Part shown: positions 21,306-32,788 of the stretch, piece by piece
Position numbering within the stretch: the stretch's first letter is position 1
Layout: each line of letters opens with the position of its first letter
Assembly (NCBI GenBank): GCA_007922225.1
Contig: ML680047.1
Location: forward strand, 211,686 to 275,685
From: Emydura subglobosa
Lineage: Eukaryota > Chordata > Testudines > Chelidae
Direction of reading: 5' to 3'
DNA: 64,000 nt
The notes under the pieces: generated by a model
What the model saw: only the letters and a program-made list of their open reading frames with translations
Told to the model about the DNA's origin: nothing
Databases searched by the model: none
Program-made: the position numbers and the translations under genes

Positions 21306-23367
21306 TTAAAAGACCAAGCGATTGGCGCCAACACGCTCTCTCATCGACACCATGGAAGCCATAGCCCACGCCACCGAGTCCTCTGCGTCCGATGCCACCT
21401 GGAGGGAGGCTCTGGCCACTGCTTTCCCCTCCTCCAGGATTGCTTCAAACTCCTGCTTGGAGGACTGAGGAAGGGAGCCAGCAAACTTTTCCAGAGACTG
21501 CCAGATATTAAAATGGTAACGACGTAAAAGCGCCTGATGATTGGACACCCTCAGCTGTAGTCTCGCTGTTGAATACACCTTACGACCAAATACATCTAAT
21601 TTCTTGGCCTCTTTATTCTTCGGTGTTGAAATCATTTGTCCCTGCCTGTCACATGCATTAGCTGCCGCTACAACTAGCGAGTCCAGGGATAGGTGCGTGT
21701 ATAAGTATTCAAAACCCTTGGTGTACATAATATTTCTTCTCGGCCCACTTAGATGTGGAGGGCAGGGAGGCTGGGTCTGCCACAGCACCTTAGCGAGCTT
21801 CAGCTAAGCTAAGCTCCCATCGTGCACTTTGAGGGCCACTCTGGAGGGAGCTGCAACTGCCAGGACACCAAAGAGTTCATCCACTGGCTCAGACAGTTCC
21901 TCTATTGTAAGGCCCAGGTTAGCCCTACCTGCTTCAATAGGTCTTGGTGCGTCCTGCAATCGTCCAGAGGGGCAGTGTGAGAGAGGCCCGCTACAGCCTC
22001 ATCTGGTGAGGAGGAGGAGGAGGCAGGAATCTGAGGGGGAGTTGGATCTTCCTCCCTGGTTGGGATAGTAACCAAGGGACTGCCCAAAAGAGTCTCTCTG
22101 GTCTGACCCAGTAACTGCTTCCGGTGCCGTGGCCAGGCCCTTAGATGATTGCAGTACCGAGGCGCACACAGACAACTGAGCATACAGCATCGCAGCCTGA
22201 GGGAACCCCCACGGGTTCCATATTGCCAGGGACCTGGCCATTGTCTTTGCAGCCATCCTCCCAGCTGTGGTGGCATAGGAAAAACATTGGGCTGCTTGGT
22301 GGCTTGTCCCTTTGGAGGGACGACCACTTCCTCTCCTGAGTCTGAGGAGCTAAAAGCTGGCGACCATGGGGGCACCGACGCCACATGCTTCTCCGTGCCA
22401 CTTCTTAAGTGTCTGGGCTCTGGCGACGGGATGCGGTGCTGAGAACCCGAGCACTGTTCATGCCTTGACCATGTCTTGTCCTTGGGCTTCTTATAGGGGC
22501 TTTCGCGGTGCTGGGGCTCCAGAGAGTCTCTGCAGGGGCTCGCAAAGCAGTGCCGGGGGCTCAGGGAGTGCCAGCAGTCCGGAGACCGACGCCAGCACTC
22601 TTTGGAACAGTACCAACATTCCAGTGACTGGCACCTGGCGACCAAAGACTCGATCCCGACCCATGCCGATGCAGTACCAGGGAGCAGTGCTGATATTCTG
22701 GTGACCTTTGCAAAACCGGCATGGAAGGGAGAGGCTGTGGTGGAACCAGTGCTGGCTTCCCTTTCGACTGGCTTCCAGCCTGGGTATATGAACTTTGGAG
22801 GCCTTCTCTACCCTCCTGTGGTGTAGGCAGCACCAGCAAGGCCAACAGGTCCTTCATTGCCTGGAATGCCTCAGGTGTAGAAGGGACCAGTAAACGGTGT
22901 GGGCTGCTGCCACTCCCAGGAGTTGGCGGTGGCACCAGAGTTGGGCTTGACGCCCTTGCGGGCTGAGGCGTTCTCAGGGCCGAATCAGCTTTCCCCGTGG
23001 TGCCCGAGATCTTCTTAGCCAACTTTGGCTCCTTTTCAGCATGCGCCTCCCTCTTTTTTGGTGCCGGCGATGTTGAACGGTGCCAGGTGGGCACTGACCC
23101 TGGAGGAGCACTTCTAGTCAATGCTGCCGTACTGGGTGCCGTGTCCAATCGCAGCTCCGACACCGGTCTGAGTGCCGACTCCATGAGAAGGGCCTTGAGA
23201 CTAATGTCCCAGTCCTTCTTGGTTGGAGGGTGAAATCCTTGACACATCTTACACTTTTCACAAAGGTGAGCCTCCCCCAGGCACTTCAGACAGCTCTGGT
23301 GTGGGTCGCTCAACGGCATAGGCTTCTTGCACGAAGCACAGGGTTTAAAACTGGGGGACTTGGGCAT
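21306..23367 (-). pseudogene. DIRS gag remnant
   Basis: The start at 23,367 gives MPKSPSFKPCASCKKPMPLS and then CLKCLGEAHLCEKCKMCQGF, the Cys-rich N-terminal zinc-binding region of DIRS gag (CxxC..DxHxxCxxCLGxxH). A long Pro/Ser-rich middle follows to 22,561. The gag then continues in other frames through 22,645-21,902 and 21,788-21,306, which has SSKQEFEAILEEGKAVARAS. At least two frameshifts break it. Confidence 0.8.
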
Positions 23368-23712
23368 GCCCCAACCCTGGGTAAAGAACTAACTAATCAA
23401 CTACTAACTCCTAGATAATAAACTCTGAAACAACAACTATATACACTAGATAAAACAAAGAACCACTAGGAATACCGTAGCTTGCAGGAGCAAGAGAGTG
23501 TTCCAGCACCGTCAGGAGTAAGAAGGAACTGAGAGTGAGGGGGGCCGGCAGCACCCTATATACGAGCGCATATGCGCATCGCTGCAAAGGATGCTAGAGC
23601 CAGCCCTACAGATACCACTAGGGGAAAAATTTCCGGCACCGGTGCATGCAGCCTGCACACACTTAATTCTGAATGGACATGAGCAAGCACTCGAAGACGA
23701 ACGTTACTTACA

Positions 23713-24619
23713 TCAGCAGGAACTCAGAATCACAATCACTCAGATGGAAGAGACCTACTTGGGAACATATAGCCCATCTCTCGGGGAGTGGTTGTATATT
23801 TACTTATGTTTTTAGACATTTTCTAATCCCCTCTCTCATGCACATTACACCCAGCTATAAGGCTTTCTGCTTATGAGATTCATCCCACCAGGTTTCACCT
23901 TTGCCCCTACATTAAAATCACCATGGTTCAATGTCATTGCTGTTCAAAGCTTGTTTCCTTTACATTTTAGTATATTAAATACACTTCTTAGGCCTCATTT
24001 TCACCACCACAAACAGAGTCAGGCCTATCCCAGTTACAGGGATAGAGGCAGGAAAAATCCACACTACACATTTATACAATGTTGTAGTAGAAGTGCCCTT
24101 AACCTTTAGCTTCTGCCTTACTTTGTGTGTTAAAGGGAAAGTTTCCCTTCTACTCTCCAAGCCCCTCACACCAGGCCAGACAATGAAGTGCACAACTCAT
24201 GCTGGATAACACAAGTGAAATGTCAGAGCAATGCATGCAGGTCACATGATGTATCACTTCATGCACTTTTCTACACTGAGCAGTTTTATGCTCCTCTTCC
24301 CTGGAGGAAAGGCCACTGACTTTCTCAGGCATTGCAGCAGCTGCACTGTGTTCTCAGGCTGACTCCCACTTTCAGGTCTGGGCTTCATCCATTCTAATCT
24401 GTGAAAATATTCCCTTTCCACTCATTTCCACTCCATATTTTAATTGATTCCCCTGGCAAAGGAAAAATGAAACCCTGTCTTCGAGATCTAGAGCCCACCC
24501 AGTACCAAAAGTGATCTACACTGAGAAGCATAAACTGTCAGGTATGGGGAAATTACTCTAAAGAAACTGCAACAAGATTACACAGAAAGTGCCACATGGG
24601 ACCAAGGAGAAGTACTCAC
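23713..24619. other. Intron between exons 9 and 10, no recognised feature
   Basis: This is unique-looking intron sequence between the DIRS element and myosin exon 9. No repeat or RNA gene was identified. Confidence 0.45.
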
Positions 24620-24723
24620 CATGATCTTGTTGAACATCTCTGTGTCGTTCAGGTTCTCATCACTCATACAGCCAGACTGGTTCAGGTAGTGATAGTTCTC
24701 CGGTTCAGAGAGAGACAGGGCTT
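24620..24723 (-). CDS. MYO10-like myosin motor, coding exon 9
   Basis: This 104-nt exon completes a Glu codon and encodes EALSLSEPENYHYLNQSGC, then MSDENLNDTEMFNKIM. The block 'PENYHYLNQSGC' matches myosin X exactly and is the usual upper-50K segment after the HIFY block. The acceptor is GCTGTAG and the donor GTGAGT, and the exon ends in phase 0. The residues after the cysteine vary between myosins and are diverged here, but the length is preserved. Confidence 0.94.
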
Positions 24724-26150
24724 CTACAGCGAGCCAGTCCCCCAAGATCACAGAAAGAGAGAGGGGGGAAGTGTTAGTTTATTCCGGAATCATCTCACAC
24801 CCTTTGCTACTTTTCACTTCTAAGTTATACGGAGGACAAGGTAGTGGAGAGGACTTTAAAGCTGGAATATCGGCAATTGCTGAAACACATTGAGATTTTA
24901 TTTTCATGCCAAGCTCTATGCCAGAATCACCCAGATATCCCAAGTCTGGTCTCACCTCTGAGTTAGGGAAACCACTCCTCTTTTTAAAGCTGAAGATTCA
25001 CTGCTAAGAATATTTAAATTAACAGGAAGAAGGCTAGAGAACTAATCTTATGGGATTCACCTAACCAACTGCTTTTCCACTTTTCAACAGACGTAAACCT
25101 GGGACAGAGAGAAAACAACATGTGAGACTGTGTTGAAAGGAGAGTCAGCAAGGAGAGAGGAGAGAGCTGACCTCACTGACAGCTAGGGCAAAGCAGGGAG
25201 CAGCCTAATAACCAAGGAGATGCCTTGTAAACTGGATCCTGAAATGAATAGGCAAAGAGGTGAATGGATAGCTAAGGAGGCCTCCAATGGTCTCCATAGA
25301 GAATACATTCACTAAACACAGAAATCCTCCTTATTTAAAAGGAACACTTCTCAGGGATTTTATATCCAGAATACAACCAACCTTAGAAAGGGAATGGCAA
25401 TAGATTAAAAGCATTAAAAAAACTGCTAGCAATGTCATGTCAGTAAGAGGGACACTTGGTCCATAAAAATGCACCCAAAAGAGGAAATTCTCTTTGGCTT
25501 TCTTCAGTGTTGGATGTTTAAGTATTTCTTTAATGACGGACACCATTAGGTATGTGTTTAAACATCCTGTTATCCATCTACAGACTAGAGTCAAGAATCA
25601 TATCTAAAAGAAAACCTAAAGCTCTGGGATGAAGACAGGTCCACCACTCCACTCCTCAGGCCCAATGGAACTTTCTATTGTAAAGACAAAGATTATCTGT
25701 GCTGATAACAGATTTTTCTCAGGGCTGGTCTGAGACTGTGGAATGAACTCTAACAACTAAAGGGCCATTGCAAACCACAGCACCTTCAACTCCAAGTGCC
25801 AAGAGCGCTTCTCTGACCAGTCTTTTCTAACACACACACTAGTGCAAATGCTAGGGGAAAAAAATCCTACCAAAAGTAAACATTGCAATGAGCACCCAAC
25901 TCCCCCACCTCCATCACCCCAGAAGAACAAAGCGTACATAACAAATGTTGTTAGTCATGTCACTTAATACACGACTGGATGGCGCTCAGACAGTAGTGAT
26001 AAGGAAAACATAAGTAATGGAACAGAACCCTTCTGGGATCCTTGTCCCTCTACATTATCTGTTCTCTTCTCCAGGCTTCAATTACTATCTCTCTGCTGTG
26101 CTGATGAATCCATGGTATCTCCCCACCCACTCCAGTCTCATCTTTCTTAT
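24724..26150. other. Intron between exons 8 and 9, no recognised feature
   Basis: Mostly unique-looking sequence with short chance ORFs only. No exon of the myosin gene is expected here, since exons 8 and 9 join in frame. Confidence 0.45.
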
Positions 26151-26345
26151 TGTCTCCCTAATATCCTACTCCCACATCAAAATTAACATGATGAAAATAG
26201 AATTCACCTTCCTGCACAAACCTTACGCTTCTTCACCTTCTCTATTGACAATCTCACCCTGACTCACTACCATTATGTCATTACCTGCTCCTTTCTTCCC
26301 CATCTACACAGCAGCCAAATCCTTTTGCTTTTCCTATATGACATC
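26151..26345 (+). mobile_element. L2 LINE fragment, left of solo LTR
   Basis: Pyrimidine-rich plus-strand L2 3'-region sequence. It stops at acatc (26341-26345), the target duplication of the LTR, and resumes at 27,476. Confidence 0.5.
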
Positions 26346-27475
26346 TGTGACACACTGCACCTTCATATACAGCCCATGGTGTGATTGTGTATCATTCATG
26401 TTCACCCTTATAGTGTAATTGTGTATTGTTTAATGCAAAGTTTGTCATGTCAGGTGCTTTTGGAATGCTCATGACATACTACTATAACAATAATGTTCAG
26501 TATGTTTGTTGCAATGTCATATGTCTGGTTGTGAAGCTCCACTATGTAATATTCCCAAATGTGTCTCTTGTGGCTTGAGGCAGATCGAAGTAAAACCCTC
26601 CAAAAGCAGAAAGGTAGTTCACACGCCTCACTAAGGCTTGTATAGCCTCAGCATTCCAAGAACTAAGGACCAGTCCAGATGTCAGCAAGTGAATCCACAA
26701 AGAACCACAGTGTCTCAAGATGTGGAGAAAACCATGAAGGTACATGGCTTGTCACGGACCCTGAAAGGGGGAGGGCAAGTCCACAGATGGGGGCAAAGGG
26801 ACATGTTGAAAAGAGGGGACATTTTGGTGGTTAGTTCTCTCTTCCACTTCCATCTACAAAACAATATCAAGCAACTGAAGGACTGTCCACAGGAGGAAGG
26901 CCTGGCTGAAGGAGTTCAGTCAGCCTGTGGTGAACATTACCGAACTTTGAAAGGTTACCGAAAGTGTTAAGCTTAGTTCAGAATGCAATTTGCTTTCATT
27001 TCATACTGATCAAGTCTAATTTATATTCCTCTGGCTTATAACCATTTAAAATCTTTCTGTACTTAATAAACTTATTTGTTTGTTTTATCTAAAGCAGTGC
27101 ATGTGATGTGGGTGTGTGTAGAGACTTCATTTAAAGTGACAACGCTGGTGCATATCAATTTTTTGATAAATTGACAAACTAATATGAGCTTGCAAGATTC
27201 AGTGGGCAGCACCGAATGTTGCAAGGTGGAAGTTCCTAGGGTTGCATCTGGGACTGGGTGTGTTTGCTGGGGTCATTTTATTGCAGATCCCATGAGTGGC
27301 TGGCCAGAAGCACTCACTCACTAAATTAAGGGCTACTTCCTTGCAGGAGGCTGTGAGTGGGCTGACCCAGGAGTGGGGGTTCACACTGTGGAGCAAGTGC
27401 AAGACGGGCTCCAGGAGTGAGGGACTGAGGTGACACATCGATACACCAGTTCAGATTGCAGAGGGGAACGTCACA
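26346..27475 (+). mobile_element. Solo LTR of an endogenous retrovirus-like element
   Basis: About 1.13 kb that begins TGTGACA and ends GTCACA (TG...CA). It is flanked by the identical 5-bp duplication acatc at 26341-26345 and 27476-27480. A polyadenylation signal AATAAA lies at 27065-27070, followed by a T/G-rich stretch. There is no coding region and no second LTR within the window, so it is most simply a solo LTR left by recombination. Orientation is taken from the poly(A) signal. It splits an L2 fragment. Confidence 0.72.
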
Positions 27476-27930
27476 ACATCTCCAAGTTCCATCCTTCTCC
27501 TTCCATGACTAGAGCTAAAAATCTTTATCCAGGTCTTGGTTGTCTCCACTGCTGCAACCTCCTCCTCTCTGGTCTCTTTAATTCTCACCTCTCAGTCTGA
27601 CAAAAATTCTGCCTTGAAAAATCTCGCCGTCTGTTACTCCCTCTCTTTAAATCCATCCACTGAATCCCTCTTGCCTTCTGCATCAAGTTTAAGGCTCCTC
27701 ATCCTCCCCTTCAAAGGCCTGAATAATTTAGCTTTTGCTTAGCTCTGTGCTTTCCTCTCATCCTATTTCCCATTTGCTCTACACAGGCATCTCTCTCCCA
27801 CTTCCTCTCATGCCTGGAACTCCCCTTCTGTTCTGGTGCGCTGACATCTACCCTCCCCTCTTTCCCATTTCTCCTTTTCCAGGGGCCTGTGTTTATCAAC
27901 TACACAAAGTGTTGTTATTTATTTTGAAAA
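27476..27930 (+). mobile_element. L2 LINE 3' fragment, right of solo LTR
   Basis: Plus-strand L2 nucleotide pattern: 'cactgctgcaacctcctcctctctggtc' then 'ctccctctctttaaatccatccactg' and 'ctccccttcaaaggcctgaataa'. It is related to the plus-strand L2 pieces at 30.8 and 52.2 kb. Confidence 0.65.
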
Positions 27931-27982
27931 GACTGACACCCTGTTGTGTGAGGGATGGACCTCATGGTTTGCTTATTTAGAC

Positions 27983-28492
27983 CAGTGGTTCCTAATCTTT
28001 TTGAGTGAAAGTCCCACTAGTTAACACTAGGTAAAACACGCGCCCTTCTCCCCTGCCCCGTCCCGCCCCTTCACCAGCCATAAATACATATAACCCCTAT
28101 AAACACATATAATGATAATAATAATAATAATAATAAAAAATTACTCTTACCTCAGTATGAAGCTAAGCATCCCCTGGCGCAGCCGCCACCGCACACTGCA
28201 TGTGGCCCTGCCTCTTCTGTCCCTCATGAACTGAGGGTAATGGAGGCGGCGGGTGCTGGCAGGCTGGCCAGGGCTGCTCTGCTTCAGCAGGGTGCCCAGC
28301 CGGATTGGGGCTGGGGGAGGTGTTTCTCCTTCACTCCAGCTGGTACGCAGCTTGAGGCTGCTGAACCCGGCTGGTGCAGGGCTCAGGGAACTAAATGACC
28401 TCAATAATACTGAAGCCTCACAGACCCCCTGTAATCTTTGGCGCCCTCCCCCCCCCCCCCAGGGGGTCGTGCACCCAAGTTGGGAACCATTG
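27983..28492 (+). mobile_element. hAT-type non-autonomous DNA transposon with 8-bp duplication
   Basis: A 510-bp element with hAT-like terminal repeats (cagtggttcctaatc at the left, gttgggaaccattg at the right). It is flanked by the perfect 8-bp duplication atttagac at 27975-27982 and 28493-28500. The interior holds an (ATA)n tract (about 28,110-28,138), a GC-rich middle and a C-run at about 28,448-28,460. A second copy of the family is at 59,098-59,879. It has no transposase. Confidence 0.9.
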
Positions 28493-28609
28493 ATTTAGAC
28501 TGTAAGATTCTTGCCCTTCCATATTCTGTAAGTACCAAGCACACTGAATGTATAATACTCTTCTTCAGAGGTTGGTAGGTAGCACACCATTTACAGATGT
28601 GGAACGAGA

Positions 28610-29411
28610 AAAGTGAAATTCATAGACATAGTCTATATAGTCTGACCCCTGAATATCACAGGCCATTGAATTTCACCAGTTACCTCTGTAACAAGTCCAA
28701 TAACTGGGCTGACTAAAGAATATCTTCCAGAAAGGCATCCAGTCTTGATCTGAAGAGATGGAGAATCCACCTCTTCCCTTGGTAGCTTGTTCCAGCAGTT
28801 AATTACACTCGCTGTTAACAATTTGTGCCTTATTCTTCATCTGAAATTGTCTGGGTTCAGCTTCCAGACACTGGTTCTTGTTATGCCTTTTTCCGCTAGA
28901 TTAGAGAGCCCTTTAGTACCTAGTATTTTCTTCCTGTGAAGAAACTCAGACACTGTAATCAAGTGACCTGTCAATCTTCTCTTTGATCAACTGAACAGAT
29001 TGAATTCTTTAAGTGTCTCACTGTAAGACATTTTTCCAGTCCTCAAAAATCATTTTTGTGCCCCTTTTCTCTACCCATTCCAATTTTTCAACATGGGGTT
29101 TAAAACGTGGACACCTGAACTCTGCACAGTATTCCAGTACCTGTCTCACCTAGAGCAAATATCGAATTACCTTCTTACTCCTTCCCTGTTTATAGAAGGA
29201 TCGCATTCGCTCTTTTTGCCACAGCACTGCACTGTGAGCTCATATTGCTTGTCCACTATGACCCCTAAATCTTTTTCAGTCATGGCTTTCCGGGATATAG
29301 TACCCCATTTTGTAGGTATGCTCTGCATTCTTAATTTCTACATGTTCAACTTTGCATTCGGCTGTATTAAAATTAATTTAGTTTGAAAGGGGCCAGCTTA
29401 CCAATAGATCA
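28610..29411 (-). mobile_element. Old CR1 LINE reaching the donor of exon 8
   Basis: Minus-strand CR1 with the same nucleotide pattern as 41.3-42.2 kb and 56.4-57.1 kb ('ggagaatccacctcttccc', 'ccagacactggttcttgttatgcc', 'gcattcggctgtattaaaa'). Its upstream end includes 'ggccagcttaccaatagatc', which in CR1 copies continues into ORF2. The exon 8 donor is at 29,415-29,416, so the CR1 runs to within about 5 bp of it. Confidence 0.72.
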
Positions 29412-29416
29412 ATTAC

Positions 29417-29501
29417 CTTTCTGCTCCCCACTGACACCAGCTAGCAATGCGTAAAAGATGTGGTAATTCCGCTCCCCCAGGTTCTGGTGCACCACTCGAT
29501 T
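29417..29501 (-). CDS. MYO10-like myosin motor, coding exon 8
   Basis: This 85-nt exon starts in phase 0 and ends one base into a codon. It encodes NRVVHQNLGERNYHIFYALL and then AGVSGEQK. GERNYHIFY is one of the most conserved myosin-motor blocks, so the identification is secure. The acceptor is CATTTCAG and the donor GTAATT. The intronic sequence just past the donor is CR1-derived (see the CR1 at 28,610-29,411), so this exon ends almost at a transposon border. The leftover G is completed by AA of the next exon to give Glu. Confidence 0.94.
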
Positions 29502-30735
29502 CTGAAATGAACAACACAGGAGGAAAGCGGGTAGAACGTGAAATCTACATTAGCGTTAGAATTCATGGTAGTGAAGAAAATTGAGAGGTCAGGGCTCTCA
29601 GGGAATCTTTTAAGGCCAATTCAGGTGAAGTGGTGGCTGGAACTTAGAGGATCTTATCACTCAAACCAATGTCATGTCAAAAATTTCTCCGCATCAATGT
29701 GCCCTTGCTGCTACTGAGCACATGCAAATTTCGCTGAACTCAACTACTAATCATGTGCAAGCTATGTGCACATGTGCTGGAACTGAAGTCTCAGTGAGGT
29801 CCTTGCCCTTCACACTTACCTCAATTGAGTACTTCACTTTCCTAAGTACACCTTAATCAGCGCAAGGATTCTGCAATAATGTGTAAGGTTAGAGTTCTGG
29901 TTGATGGGAGCAAAATGCCCAGGAAGTCTCTCTCATCCAGATTCCAGGCTCTTTCTTCCATACCATGGAACCCAGTCTTTATTTGGACAATCATTCGATG
30001 ACAGAGGTTGGGGGGGGGAGGGGGGAGGGAATTGTACAAAAGGGAGGGCAAATTTATAGGAGGCACATTTTGACAGATAGGGGACCCTAGCAAAATATAT
30101 ATATATAGCCCCAAGATTTCACCAATGGTTCCAAAAAGGGCATATTTTGATAGCTAATGGAAGGCTATCAAGAGTTACCCATCCCTTTTTTTTTTCATCT
30201 CTGCCCAAAGGAAGACACTTATTGAGGAGTACAGGGCACAAATGTACCCCTTGATCCTAAAAATCCTTCACTACAGGAGTTTTAAATCCCACAGACTAAA
30301 CAGGACTTCTTGCATGAATGAAAACTGATCACATGAGAAATTATTGACAAGATGAGGCCCTTGAGTAATTTTCTCTTACTTGAGAAAATGTACCGTAATG
30401 TGACTAACAAACCAAACTCACTACCAGTTCACAGTCTTAGAAACCAATCCATGGCATACCGGAAAGGCCCCGAGTACATTATAGGGAAAGAACAAAATAT
30501 TTAAAATACAGTTTTTAAAATCTGTGTTTCATTTTAAATGCCACTATCCTCCAAAGTTTTTTTTTAAAGTCCTGTGTGATAGGTACCTAACTTGGACTTC
30601 ACTGAGTACATCCTAGACACCACCAAAAAGCCAGAATTTGGGGGAAAAGTGATTCAAAATACTTTCATGCACAATGCATTCAGAAATATTAATTTTTAGA
30701 AATAACTTATTGACTTTGAGCTGTAGAGTCATTTT
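29502..30735. other. Intron between exons 7 and 8, no recognised gene
   Basis: Intronic sequence containing a G-run (about 30,010-30,027) and an AT dinucleotide run at about 30,096-30,107. No exon or named repeat was recognised. Confidence 0.4.
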
Positions 30736-30739
30736 CCTT

Positions 30740-31215
30740 ACCTTGCTGGTTTGATCACCTCACTCCTCCCCTTTGAATCTCTTCGTAGGTTCCCCATCTG
30801 CTATTGTATTAGATTTAAACAATAGGTCACCTCCTTCAAGGAGCTAAATCTACCCCTCTCTGCTTATCTACCTTTGCTGAGCTTCACGTGATACCCTGCC
30901 CCCTCTACTCCTGCCCACCCATTTGTCAATTTTTCAAACATTTTCTTTCATGCATCCTGCTACATGCATTGCACAACATCCCTGAACTCATCTGAAAGAA
31001 CCTCCCCTCTCTGCTTTTAATCCACATCTGCTGTGCTGCCTACATTGAAACTTGTTGATTTGAACAGAACATCCATTTTGTTGTTCCCTTCTCCTGACCT
31101 CAGTATACCTGTCCACTGTTGGATTGTCAACTCCCTGGGGCAGAGACTGTTCCTTACAGTATGTCTGGAAAGCACCAAACTATATTATGGACACTACCAC
31201 AAACAATAATGTGAG
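30740..31215 (+). mobile_element. L2 LINE 3' end
   Basis: Plus-strand L2-like sequence: 'cacctcactcctcccctttgaatctctt' near the start and 'caactccctggggcagagactg' near the end. The latter is the conserved stretch just before the L2 3' terminus. Confidence 0.7.
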
Positions 31216-31694
31216 ATACATTTATATTGGATATTACTTATGATATGACAGAAGTAGTGATGTCAGTTAAAATTGGTTAATAATTTGCTTTTATAATGGG
31301 GGTTCAAACTTTTTTGTTTGTTTGTTTTTGTATTATAACAGTGTATCCACCCCAAATTTTGAGAATATTATCTCTGAGGAAACTTGAATTTTCTGAGGAT
31401 TAAAAAAAAAAAAATCTAATTTCTTTGAGTAGTAATCAGTTAAAAATTGGTTTAAAGAAAGAAACTCGTGAAAATGAGTATCTCTAAAGTGACTCAGGAT
31501 TTTTCAGGCACCATTAATTTGAAAACTACAGACTGTATAAAATCACAAATGTGTAAATAGTAAGAATTTCTGGGTCTCCTTAGAATTATTTTCTTTTGTT
31601 AATAAACAAAAGAAATTAGCATCATTCATCGTAACAAACTTTCTGTGCTGCATTTAGCCAACGGAGAAAATGTTATAACTTCCATTCTCTAGGT

Positions 31695-32560
31695 CAGTGT
31701 TTCTCAATCTTTTAAGTAGTAAGTACCCCCTAACTTCTGAACATTTTAATAAGTACCCAACACTCAATTTTCCATGGGATTTTATATTTACAGACTAATG
31801 TGGGCCATACATTGGAAGAAGGGCTGAGTATACCAGGCCGTGATATGACAGATGTCAGATCTAGTGTGGGTAGGGTTATCACCTTTACACCAGGGGTGCA
31901 CAACTCACGTATGTACCTGGGCTAGAGGTGATGTTGGCCAAAGCTAGGAGGCTTTGAGCGGCATGCCAATGCTGGGGAATATAAAGCACTGCCTCAAATT
32001 TTTTGTCATAGATTTGAGAGGAGGAAGGAGGGCGAGCGAGAGGGAGACAGGAAAAGAGGGTACCTGGTACAATCTGGGGCTGTCACAGTTGTCAATTTCA
32101 CTGCTCAGCCAGAGCAGTGAAAATGACAAGTTTTCTGGGCACCAGACTTCCAGTAGAGGAGGGGGGCTGCCTCCTGGGCAAGTTGCAGGCGGCTGCTGCC
32201 TGGCTGCCAGCCCTGGTGGTGGGCGACTGCCACCCAAACCAAGCTGGGGCAGAGGCGGCTTCTGTGCCGGCTGAGACCCAGGGATGTGGGCAGGCGGCTG
32301 CTGTCTGTCTTCAAGCCGGGGCACGGGAGGCTGTCCCTCAGATCAGCGCCGGGGCACAGGTGGCTGCCACCCAGCTGTGAGCCCAGCTCGCGAGACGCAG
32401 GAGGCTGCCACTGTGCTCCCACCTGGGAGCTGTGACTGGGTGGGAAGCAGGGGGCTGCCGCCCACCTTCACCAGAAGCCGGCGGCTGCCGCCTGCTTCCC
32501 CTTCACTCTGTTCTTCCCCAGGTACCCAGGGGTACGCGTACCACAGGCTGAGAAACTATG
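31695..32560 (+). mobile_element. hAT-type element with GC-rich repetitive core
   Basis: The left end cagtgtttctcaatc and the right end ggctgagaaactatg are inverted repeats of a hAT type. Flanks ctctaggt (31687-31694) and ctctagtg (32561-32568) are a diverged 8-bp duplication. The interior at 32,150-32,520 is GC-rich and quasi-repetitive (ggcggctgctgcc-like units). No transposase frame exists; the long ORFs there are compositional. Confidence 0.72.
32150..32520. repeat. GC-rich degenerate tandem repeat
   Basis: Units carrying 'ggcggctgcygcc', 'gggctgcc' and 'ggtggctgccaccc' recur about every 45-70 bp inside the hAT element, giving spurious ORFs on both strands. Confidence 0.6.
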
Positions 32561-32788
32561 CTCTAGTGCAGTACGCAGAGAGCATGTTGAACTTTTTAGC
32601 AGAATACAATACACTTTGTGCCATAGCCCACCTGTAACATCCTCTGCAGCTGAAGCAGAGCATTGATGTCGAGCACAGAGAACATGTTTTACAAGTTACC
32701 GTCATTCAATTTCATTTCAACAAAGGAATAGCTACTTTGATGAATACCAGAATTTCTGTGAGACCAGTGTTCCCCAAATGCGAGGATG

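Larger units (their letters stand above)
17577..23712 (-). mobile_element. Near full-length DIRS-like tyrosine-recombinase retrotransposon
   Basis: A 6.1-kb element on the minus strand in DIRS order: gag, RT, RNase H, tyrosine recombinase. Terminal inverted repeats of about 190-210 bp lie at 17577-17790 and 23520-23712. They share 'tgctcatgtccattcagaatta', 'aaatttttcccctag' and 'gctcgtatatagggc' motifs. An internal complementary region at about 17,855-17,925 repeats both outer ends (aaggtaagtaacc and ttcttcgagtgcttcctcat), as expected for a circular-intermediate replication mode. No target duplication is expected or obvious. Frames are broken: the RT YLDD is YLDN, the recombinase is cut by a GT microsatellite, and a 94-bp CR1 tail sits at 20,820-20,913. 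The exact left border is uncertain by about 12 bp. Confidence 0.9.

Noticed and set aside
22144..22704. Plus-strand ORFs of about 100 codons rich in Ser/Gly/Pro
   Set aside because: They are antisense shadows of the DIRS gag middle region.
32150..32640. Long overlapping ORFs of 87-126 codons on both strands
   Set aside because: They arise from GC-rich repeat composition inside a hAT element. No domain is recognisable.
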